A stretch of DNA of 64,000 nucleotides, from positions 62,001-126,000 of the forward strand of contig NZ_VMOA01000009.1 in the NCBI RefSeq assembly GCF_020662345.1. The letters are read 5' to 3'. The notes beneath the pieces were generated by a model that saw nothing but the letters and a program-made list of their open reading frames with translations, made no database searches and was not told where the DNA came from. This stretch comes from Methylobacterium sp. W2. Its GTDB lineage: Bacteria; Pseudomonadota; Alphaproteobacteria; Rhizobiales; Beijerinckiaceae. A program made the position numbers and the translations under genes. Shown here piece by piece: positions 57,589 through 64,000 of the stretch (its first letter is position 1; the number at the start of each line of letters is the position of its first letter).

Positions 57589-57841
57589 GCCGGGAAAGCT
57601 TCCCACCGGGGAAGCCTGTTCCCGGTGGCCCACCGCGAAGCGGACGGTGGGCCGGGACGGATGGGGTGCGGGAACGGCGATGACGTCTCGGTCATCCCAA
57701 TCTCGACCTCATCGTCAGGTGCCGCGGCGGCGGCCGCCAAGAAGCGCTCCAGCCGGACCTGAGCGAACTGGAGAACTCTTCGATGCCCATTCACGTGGGC
57801 ACCTTCGGATAATGTTGGTTCGATGGGACGGGCGGGCGTAC

Positions 57842-58690
57842 TCAGCAGGCCGCCCGCTCGAAGATCAGGTTCAGCCGGGTGCGGGCAATCTGCCGGTAAC
57901 CCCGGGTCTCCAGCAGGCCAACGAGGTCGATCTGCCATTGCGCCGTGCCATCCTCGATGACGAGCAGGCGAGGATGCAAGGAGACCGGTGCCTCGCGAAA
58001 GAACGGCTCCAGGATCAGATCCTCGGCGCCCTCCACATCGAGCTTGATCGCGTCGATGCGGGTGATGCCCTCGCCCTGGGCGAGACCCAGCAGAGTGACC
58101 GCCGGCACACGGATCTGCGCACCCTCGTTGGTGCCGACGATCTTCAGGCTCGATTCGCCCCGGTTGCGCGGGTCCACGAACAGCGTCAGTTCACCCGCCT
58201 TGTCGGCCACCGCACAGGCCACCGCCTTCACTGTGCCGAACGGGTTCTGGGCGATGTTATAGGTGAGCCGGTCGAACACGTCGGGCTGCGGCTCAACGGC
58301 GAGGATGCGGGCGCGCGGACCGGCGAAAGCAGCCACGAACAGGGCGTAGGCGCCAATATTGGCGCCAATGTCGAGGAAGGTGCAGTCTGGCTCCAGCCGT
58401 GAGGCCAGCAGCGCCCGCTCTTCGGGATCGAAGAATTGCGGGGTAAACAGCACCTTCTTCTCGCAATTGTTGTTGTAGGGGTGCAGCCGCATGCGCGCCC
58501 CGAACCGCTCCACGTCGAGGGGCTGTCCATGAAGCATCGTGATAGCCAGCCGGCGCAGGAAGAAGCCTACGCGCCGACCGGCCCAGCTCTTGCCGGAGAG
58601 TGTAACCGTACGTTCGGTGATGCGCGCCACGAGCCCCTTGGGCGCGTAGGTGCCGAAAGGCCGGATGGGGGAAGAGTGCGTGTCGGTCAT
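57842..58690 (-). CDS. FkbM-family methyltransferase
   Basis: 282 residues from MTDTHSSPIRPFGTYAPKG; an upstream start at 58759 would add 23 residues. The SAM motif is FLDIGANIGAYALFVAAF, motif II-like ILAVEPQPDVFDRL follows, and the FkbM C-terminal signature is AIKLDVEGAEDLILEPFF. It probably methylates a hydroxyl on a sugar or secondary metabolite. It is convergent with pccB across a 253-bp gap in which I see no gene. Confidence 0.9.
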   Translation of the reverse strand: MTDTHSSPIRPFGTYAPKGLVARITERTVTLSGKSWAGRRVGFFLRRLAITMLHGQPLDVERFGARMRLHPYNNNCEKKVLFTPQFFDPEERALLASRLEPDCTFLDIGANIGAYALFVAAFAGPRARILAVEPQPDVFDRLTYNIAQNPFGTVKAVACAVADKAGELTLFVDPRNRGESSLKIVGTNEGAQIRVPAVTLLGLAQGEGITRIDAIKLDVEGAEDLILEPFFREAPVSLHPRLLVIEDGTAQWQIDLVGLLETRGYRQIARTRLNLIFERAAC

Positions 58691-59108
58691 TGAGGCGGGT
58701 GATGCCAGCCCGGCAAGCGCACGGCAAGCATCTGATGTCGTTCGACGCCATTGGTTCAATCGGCCTAAATCGACGCCATGCCCACAAAGAACGCAGTCCT
58801 TAGTTCATCGGCTGCGCAAGCGATCATCCAAGAGGCATTGCCGGCAAGGCTGGAATCCTCCTGAGATAAGGGGGAAGCGGTACCGCCCTCGGTAAAATAC
58901 GGGATGGCGGAGCGACGGTTCAGAATCATTCGACTTGGCACGCGCCATGCGAAAGCCCCCACGTGGGCAACGGCGCCCGCGAGAGCTGCCTTCAAAGATG
59001 GCGGCTCGTGCTCACTGTGGCGTGAGCGACCAATCTCTCCCCACCCCGCGTCAGGGGGCCACTCGCACCGAGTGCCGGGAGACATCCGATCGCCTGGAGC
59101 CTCTCCGC
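58691..59108. other. Intergenic region before the nitrate/nitrite porter
   Basis: This 418-bp gap lies between the divergent methyltransferase and porter genes. It contains no frame with typical codon bias, and no riboswitch or strong operator was recognised. Confidence 0.5.
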
Positions 59109-60455
59109 ATGCAGTCCCAAAAAGCCACCCGGATCGATCTGTTCAGTCTGGCCACGCCGCAGATGCGTGCGTTCCACATCACATGGCTCGCCTTCTTCGT
59201 CTGCTTCTTCGCCTGGTTCGCGGTCGCACCGCTGATGCCGGTGATCAAGGGTGAGTTCCAGCTCACCAACGACCAAGTTTACAACATCAACATTGCCGCG
59301 GTCGGAATCACCATCCTGGTGCGCCTGCTCATCGGACCGATGTGCGACCGGTTCGGCCCCCGCCTGACTTATACCGGCCTCCTGGTTCTCGGAGCGATCC
59401 CGGTGATCGGCATCGCCTTCGCCAATTCCTATGAGAGCTTCCTGTTCTTCCGCCTCGCCATCGGGGCCATCGGGGCGAGCTTCGTCATCACCCAGTTCCA
59501 CACGTCGGTGATGTTCGCGCCCAACGTGGTGGGCACCGCCAACGCCACCGTGGGCGGCTGGGGCAATGCCGGCGGCGGCGTCACCCAGAGCGTCATGCCG
59601 CTGATTCTCGCGGCCCTCGTCAGCATCGGCGTCGAGAAGACGATGGGCTGGCGCCTGTCGATGATCGTCCCGGGCGTGATGATGCTTGTCGTCGCCTTTC
59701 TCTACTACCGGTTCACGCAGGATACGCCCGAGGGCAACATCATGGATCTCCGCGCCCGCGGCGTTGCTGTCGATTCCGGCAAGAAGGGCGGCTGGGCGGT
59801 CTTCAAGCAGGCGATGACGAATTACCGGGTATGGATGCTTGCCATCACCTACGGCGCCTGCTTCGGCGTCGAGATCTTCATCCATGCGGTGGCGGCGACC
59901 TACTATGTCGAGCGCTTCAGCCTCGATCTGACTCAGGCCGGCATGGCGGCGGGCAGTTTCGGCTTGCTGGCCCTGTTCGCCCGCGCGCTCGGCGGCATCG
60001 CCTCGGACCGGGTCGCCCGCTCGAAGGGCCTCGACGGCCGCACCCTGCTTCTGTTCGCGCTGATGGTCGGCGAAGGGATCGGCCTTCTCGCCTTCGCCTA
60101 TGCCGGCTCGGTGGTGCTGGCCGTCGTCGCCATGCTCGCCTTCGGCCTGTTCACCCACATGGCCTGCGGCGCCACTTACGCCCTCGTGCCGTTCATCGAC
60201 CGCAAGGCGCTCGGCGGCGTTGCCGGCATCATCGGCGCAGGCGGCAATGTCGGCGCCGTGGCGGCAGGCTTCCTGCTCAAGGGTGTCGGCAACCTACCCG
60301 GCGCCCTGTTCATCCTCGGCATCGCCGTGCTGATCTCGTCGCTCTGCGCAATCTCAGTGCGCTTCTCGCTGACCCACAAGCAGACCGAGCAGAAGCTCTA
60401 CGACGAAGCCGTCGCGCAGCGCGCCGTCACCAGCGGTCAGCCCGCCTTTGCCTGA
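59109..60455 (+). CDS. NNP-family nitrate/nitrite transporter (MFS)
   Basis: 448 residues with 12 membrane helices from MQSQKATRIDLFSLATPQMR. Two nitrate signature motifs are visible: GGWGNAGGGVTQ in helix 5 and GAGGNVGAVAAGF in helix 11. Arginines for anion binding lie in LVRLLIGPMCDRFGPR and LFARALGGIASDR, the positions used in NarK. It moves nitrate or nitrite across the inner membrane. No nitrate reductase gene is in the window. Length fits NarK1/NasA forms. Confidence 0.92.
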   Translation: MQSQKATRIDLFSLATPQMRAFHITWLAFFVCFFAWFAVAPLMPVIKGEFQLTNDQVYNINIAAVGITILVRLLIGPMCDRFGPRLTYTGLLVLGAIPVIGIAFANSYESFLFFRLAIGAIGASFVITQFHTSVMFAPNVVGTANATVGGWGNAGGGVTQSVMPLILAALVSIGVEKTMGWRLSMIVPGVMMLVVAFLYYRFTQDTPEGNIMDLRARGVAVDSGKKGGWAVFKQAMTNYRVWMLAITYGACFGVEIFIHAVAATYYVERFSLDLTQAGMAAGSFGLLALFARALGGIASDRVARSKGLDGRTLLLFALMVGEGIGLLAFAYAGSVVLAVVAMLAFGLFTHMACGATYALVPFIDRKALGGVAGIIGAGGNVGAVAAGFLLKGVGNLPGALFILGIAVLISSLCAISVRFSLTHKQTEQKLYDEAVAQRAVTSGQPAFA

Positions 60456-60589
60456 ACGACGATTATCCGGGGGGACTACGGCACAGGCCGTGGTCCTCTT
60501 GTCGTTGGATTCCGGGAGGAAGCAACGGCTTTCTATCCCGGGCGCCTGCAGCGTCGGTGGAAGGCGATCCGGATCCAAATGGAAAGCCG

Positions 60590-61036
60590 CTAGGCTAAAG
60601 CAGCCTGGAGCTTCGAAAAGCAGCTCCGCCAATCCTCACGATAGGCATTCCGGACATCTGCGCTGACGATGCGGCGATGGGTGAGCGTAATCTCCGTGGC
60701 CCGGTCGCCGACGGAGAGCAGATCGACATGGATCAGGGTCTCACCGATGCACAGGAGCGGGTTCGGCCCCTCATAGGTCCAGGTCTGGTGCAGAGAATGC
60801 CCCCGCCTGATCTCCTCGTATTGCCCGGTGACGGAATGGGACGCCCCGTCCGGATCGCGCCGCCGCCAGAGAAACGCGCCGCCGACCCGCAGGTCGGTCT
60901 TCGCAAGCTCCATGGCGGCGGCACCGGGCGCGAGCCAACGCATGATGAGCTGAGGTTCGGTCCAGGCACGGAACACGTCCGGCTGAGCGGCGCGCACAAC
61001 GTGTTTGAGGACGACGACGGGTACGATCTGGATCAT
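60590..61036 (-). CDS. SRPBCC (AHSA1-like) domain protein
   Basis: 148 residues from MIQIVPVVVLKHVVRAAQPD. The START-like fold motifs are VFRAWTEPQLIMRWLAPG, DLRVGGAFLWR and the C-terminal NAYREDWRSCFSKLQAAL helix, the pattern of activator-of-Hsp90 homologue proteins. These bind hydrophobic ligands; many bacterial members sit beside ArsR regulators, but none is present here. The function is unknown. A longer start at 61105 seems less likely. Confidence 0.88.
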   Translation of the reverse strand: MIQIVPVVVLKHVVRAAQPDVFRAWTEPQLIMRWLAPGAAAMELAKTDLRVGGAFLWRRRDPDGASHSVTGQYEEIRRGHSLHQTWTYEGPNPLLCIGETLIHVDLLSVGDRATEITLTHRRIVSADVRNAYREDWRSCFSKLQAALA

Positions 61037-61301
61037 TTGCCGTTCGTATCCTCGCACATCGATCGGGACGGCCCGACAGAAGCGGTGCTGCTGTGACGAT
61101 CCCACCGTTCATCGCGCCGGAGACGCCGAGCAGCAAGGGGGAGGTGAGCCGGCCAAACCCGCGCGGAACAAGGAAAACGCTCGCCTGTCACCGCTTCCGA
61201 TACTCGCGCCTTGCCTCCGTGCCGTTCAGGGGCGAGTTTGGCGACCCATGGAGGCCGTCATCCACGGATGGCGCCTTCTTCGAAAGGTATAGACAAGCCC
61301 G

Positions 61302-62066
61302 ATGCAGACCTTCGATTCCGACGGAACCACCATCGCCTATATCGACGTGCCGGCGAAGGGCGGCAACGGCGATCCGATCGTGCTGATCCACGGCTTCGCC
61401 TCGAACCATTCCGTGAACTGGGTCAACACGCTCTGGGTGAAGACCCTGTCCGAAGCGGGGCGCCGGGTCGTTGCCCTCGACAATCGCGGGCATGGCGAGA
61501 GCGAGAAGCTCTACGATCCGGAGGCTTACGGCTCCGACATCATGGCGCAGGACGCGCGGCGGCTGCTCGACCATCTCGGCATCGCCCGCGCCGACATCAT
61601 GGGCTATTCCATGGGCGCGCGGATTGCAGCCTATCTCGCCCTCGACGAGCCAGCGCGGGTACGTTCGGTACTTCTCGGCGGTCTCGGATTGCATCTGGTG
61701 GAGGGCAAAGGGCTGCCAAACGGGATCGCCGAGGCCCTGGAAGCGCCCCCCGGCGAGAAGGCGCCCAACCTCACGGCCGCCGCTTTCCGCACCTTCGCCG
61801 AGCAGACGAAGAGCGATCTCAGAGCGCTCGCCGCCTGCATGCGCGGCTCGCGCCAGACCCTGTCGCGGGAAGAGGTCTCGCAGATCGAGGCGCCGACCCT
61901 CGTCACGGTGGGGACCCTCGACACGGTGGCGGGCTCGGCTCCGGCCCTCGCCGCGCTCATGCCGAACGCGAAGAGCCTCGAACTGCCCAACCGCGACCAC
62001 AGCACGGCGGTGGGCGACAAGCAGCACCGGCAGGGCGTCCTCGCCTTCCTCGAAGGTCGACCCTAA
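61302..62066 (+). CDS. Alpha/beta-fold hydrolase
   Basis: 254 residues from MQTFDSDGTTIAYIDVPAKG. The oxyanion motif is LIHGFASNHS, the nucleophile elbow GYSMGARIAAYLA, the Asp lies in VGTLDTVAG and the His in PNRDHSTAVGDKQH. A soluble esterase or hydrolase; the substrate is unknown. It ends 6 bases before the convergent ABC permease. Confidence 0.92.
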   Translation: MQTFDSDGTTIAYIDVPAKGGNGDPIVLIHGFASNHSVNWVNTLWVKTLSEAGRRVVALDNRGHGESEKLYDPEAYGSDIMAQDARRLLDHLGIARADIMGYSMGARIAAYLALDEPARVRSVLLGGLGLHLVEGKGLPNGIAEALEAPPGEKAPNLTAAAFRTFAEQTKSDLRALAACMRGSRQTLSREEVSQIEAPTLVTVGTLDTVAGSAPALAALMPNAKSLELPNRDHSTAVGDKQHRQGVLAFLEGRP

Positions 62067-62072
62067 GGAAGA

Positions 62073-62849
62073 TCAGCTCTTCAGCCGATAGCCGGTGCGA
62101 AAGATCCAGACCACGCCGCCGAGGCAGAGGGCGAGGAAGACCAGGGTCATCGCGAGGCTGATCTCGACGCGCACGTCGGAGGTGCCGAAGAAACTCCAGC
62201 GGAAGCCGCTGATGAGGTAGACGACCGGGTTGACGAGGCTGACCGCGCGCCAGAACGGCGGCAGCATCTCGATGGAATAGAAGCTGCCGCCGAGAAAGGT
62301 GAGGGGCGTCACCACTAACAGCGGCACGAGCTGGAGCTTCTCGAACCCATCCGCCCAGAGGCCGATGAGGAAGCCGAACAGGCTGAACGTCACCGCCGTG
62401 AGGAGCAGGAACGCCACCATCCAGAGCGGATGCTCGATCCGGAGAGGCACGAAGAGCGCCGCGGTGGCAAGGATGATCAGCCCGATCAGGATGGATTTCG
62501 ACGCGGCTGCGCCAACATAGCCGAGCACGATCTCGAAGGGAGAGACCGGGGCAGACAGGATCTCGTAGATCGTGCCGGCAAAGCGCGGAAAATAGATGCC
62601 GAACGAGGCGTTGGCGATGCTCTGCGTCAGGAGCGAGAGCATGATCAGCCCCGGCACGATGAAGGCGCCGTAGGCGATGCCATCCACCGAGGCCATACGC
62701 GACCCGATCGCCGCGCCGAAGACCACGAAGTACAGCGATGTGGCGATGACCGGCGCGACGATGCTCTGCAGTCCCGTGCGCCAGAACCGGGCCATCTCGA
62801 AGCGATAGATCGCGCCGACGGCCGGCCAGTTCATCGACAACGGATTCAT
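62073..62849 (-). CDS. ABC-2 type transporter permease
   Basis: 258 residues from [20 protein letters not shown] with six membrane helices. The ABC-2 signature lies in [20 protein letters not shown] followed by [13 protein letters not shown]. It forms the membrane part of an exporter with the ATPase encoded just upstream; the two genes overlap by four bases (ATGA). The substrate is unknown; drug or polysaccharide export are family options. Confidence 0.94.
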   Translation of the reverse strand: MNPLSMNWPAVGAIYRFEMARFWRTGLQSIVAPVIATSLYFVVFGAAIGSRMASVDGIAYGAFIVPGLIMLSLLTQSIANASFGIYFPRFAGTIYEILSAPVSPFEIVLGYVGAAASKSILIGLIILATAALFVPLRIEHPLWMVAFLLLTAVTFSLFGFLIGLWADGFEKLQLVPLLVVTPLTFLGGSFYSIEMLPPFWRAVSLVNPVVYLISGFRWSFFGTSDVRVEISLAMTLVFLALCLGGVVWIFRTGYRLKS

Positions 62850-63772
62850 GCCTGCTCCCTCACGAGATCGACGAAGATGTCCTCCAGCGAACTCTGGCTG
62901 GTGGAGAGATCGCGGAAGGGAATGCCGGCAGCGGCGAGGTCGGTGAGGAGCGTGGTGATCCCGGTGCGCTCGCCCTTGGTGTCGTAGGTGTAGACAAGTT
63001 CCTGGCCGTCCGCCGACAGAGCTAGGCCATGCGGCGCCAACTCGTCCGGCAGGGCGGGGAGGGGGTTCTGCAATTGGAGGGTCAGTTGCTTCTTGCCGAG
63101 CTTGCGCATCAGCTCGGCCTTCTCCTCCACCAGGATGATCTCGCCCTTCCGGATCACGCCGACGCGGTCGGCCATCTCTTCGGCCTCGTCGATGTAATGG
63201 GTGGTGAGGATGATGGTGACGCCCTGGTCGCGGAGCTTGCGCACCAGCCGCCACATGTCCTGGCGCAGTTCGACGTCGACGCCGGCCGTCGGCTCGTCGA
63301 GAAACAGGATACGTGGCTCGTGGCTGAGCGCCTTGGCGATGAGCACGCGCCGCTTCATGCCCCCGGACAGGGTCATGATCCGGCTGTCCTTCTTGTCCCA
63401 CAGGGACAGGTCGCGCAGCACCCGCTCGATATGGGCAGGATTGGGCTTCATGCCGAACAGGCCGCGGCTGAAGCTCGTCGTATCCCACACCGTCTCGAAT
63501 GCGTCGGTGGTCAGCTCCTGCGGCACGAGACCGATGGCCCTGCGCGCCTCGCGGTAATTCGCTCCGATGTCGTGGCCATCCACGGTCACGGTCCCGTTCG
63601 TCGCGCGGACGAGGCCGCAGACGATGCTGATCAGTGTCGTCTTGCCGGCGCCGTTCGGACCGAGCAGGGCGAAGATCTCACCCTTGGTGATGTCGAGGTT
63701 GATATCCTTGAGGGCGTGGAGGCCGGAAGCATAGACCTTCGACAGGCCCGAGATGGAGATGATCGGCGGCAT
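62846..63772 (-). CDS. ABC transporter ATP-binding protein
   Basis: 308 residues from [20 protein letters not shown]. Walker A is [12 protein letters not shown], the Q-loop is GLVPQE, the signature is LSGGMKRRV and Walker B is [12 protein letters not shown], with the H-loop in [14 protein letters not shown]-terminal extension of about 90 residues is typical of ABC-2 (CcmA/DrrA-type) ATPases. Paired with the permease at 62073. Confidence 0.96.
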   Translation of the reverse strand: MPPIISISGLSKVYASGLHALKDINLDITKGEIFALLGPNGAGKTTLISIVCGLVRATNGTVTVDGHDIGANYREARRAIGLVPQELTTDAFETVWDTTSFSRGLFGMKPNPAHIERVLRDLSLWDKKDSRIMTLSGGMKRRVLIAKALSHEPRILFLDEPTAGVDVELRQDMWRLVRKLRDQGVTIILTTHYIDEAEEMADRVGVIRKGEIILVEEKAELMRKLGKKQLTLQLQNPLPALPDELAPHGLALSADGQELVYTYDTKGERTGITTLLTDLAAAGIPFRDLSTSQSSLEDIFVDLVREQA

Positions 63773-63867
63773 CGGATCTCCATGGATTATTCTTGTGGCG
63801 CGGACGTGCGTGCCGCAATACCACGACAAGGGGTACGGCTTGCGAGTGCGATGCGGCACGTCCGGCA

Positions 63868-63895
63868 ACAAAAAAGCCGCCCGGTGGGCGGCTTT
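63868..63895 (-). terminator. Terminator of the gene entering from the right edge
   Basis: Stem GCCGCCC / GGGCGGC with loop GGT, flanked by AAA/TTT pairs. On the minus strand it is followed by TTTTTTG. It separates the edge gene from the ABC operon. Confidence 0.88.
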
Positions 63896-63920
63896 CTCGA
63901 AACGATCGTTCTGGAAAACG

Positions 63921-64000
63921 TCAGGCCCGGAGACGGCCTTTGACTTCGTCGAGGCTGGAACGGACCAGCGACAAGGCGGCGTTGCCCTGCAGCTGCTCGC
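63921..64000 (-). CDS. C-terminal end of an unidentified protein (cut by window edge)
   Basis: Only the last 25 codons and stop are visible, ending with the residues [12 protein letters not shown]. The codon bias is typical of core genes here, and a strong terminator follows 26 bases later. The visible part is too short to name. Confidence 0.6.
   Translation of the reverse strand, partial: EQLQGNAALSLVRSSLDEVKGRLRA

Noticed and set aside
57670-57760. Possible third copy of family 2 repeat
   Set aside because: Only scattered words (CTCATCGTCAGGTGCCGCGG) resemble the arm; no matching second arm was found.

Overview
The window looks like a chromosomal segment of a facultative methylotrophic alphaproteobacterium of the Methylobacterium/Methylorubrum type. 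This rests on very high GC with strong third-position GC bias, a complete 14-gene calcium methanol dehydrogenase cluster in the order mxaFJGIRSACKLDEHB, the tig-clpP-clpX-lon block beside tRNA genes, phasin genes and a DUF6894-type protein. The species cannot be named from the sequence alone.

Layout. 1-4370 is the edge of a prophage or other integrated element. It holds the 3' part of a tail tape-measure protein with an embedded lytic transglycosylase domain, then a lower-GC stretch with a ribbon-helix-helix regulator, two small unknown genes and a cluster of TGATATCA-type boxes. It stops at tRNA-Val(UAC) at 4421-4496, the probable integration site. 4560-11241 is the proteostasis block on the minus strand (tRNA-Leu, tig, clpP, clpX, lon), with a heat-shock-like promoter before lon. 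11438-16650 carries a copper-site-poor multicopper-oxidase-like protein, a bifunctional NAD(P)HX repair enzyme and glnB-glnA. 16778-17705 is a CdiA-type RNase A toxin gene broken by one in-frame stop, followed by a likely immunity gene. 17981-21650 is an arginine/ornithine module: arginase and ornithine cyclodeaminase divergent from a cationic amino-acid permease that is preceded by an Arg-rich leader ORF. 21651-23775 holds palindromic repeats, a DUF6894 gene, a trypsin-like protease and a small secreted protein.

24125-37093 is the methanol oxidation cluster. mxaF and mxaI encode the PQQ dehydrogenase, mxaG its cytochrome cL acceptor, mxaJ an assembly partner. mxaRSACKLD encode the maturation and calcium-insertion machinery, mxaE and mxaH are of unknown function, and mxaB encodes a response regulator. 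Most genes from mxaR onward overlap by four bases (ATGA or GTGA). A pair of dispersed palindromic repeats has landed inside the start of mxaK without breaking its frame. 37199-42288 holds a DASS-family carrier followed by sdhCDAB.

42304-64000 is mixed housekeeping and accessory material: a small acidic protein, a glycosyltransferase, two phasin-type proteins, a Do-like protease, rarA, an M32 carboxypeptidase, a membrane-anchored unknown, a short Hsp70, a RluA-family pseudouridine synthase, a HAD phosphatase, an ATP12 chaperone, the propionyl-CoA carboxylase beta chain, an FkbM methyltransferase, a nitrate/nitrite porter, an SRPBCC protein, an alpha/beta hydrolase, an ABC-2 exporter pair, and the last codons of an unidentified gene.

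The most interesting items are the Arg-rich leader before the permease, the repeat-lengthened mxaK, the interrupted toxin with intact immunity gene, the multicopper oxidase that has lost two of four copper motifs, and the regulator/box/small-gene cluster at the prophage edge. No CRISPR array, insertion sequence or rRNA gene was seen.
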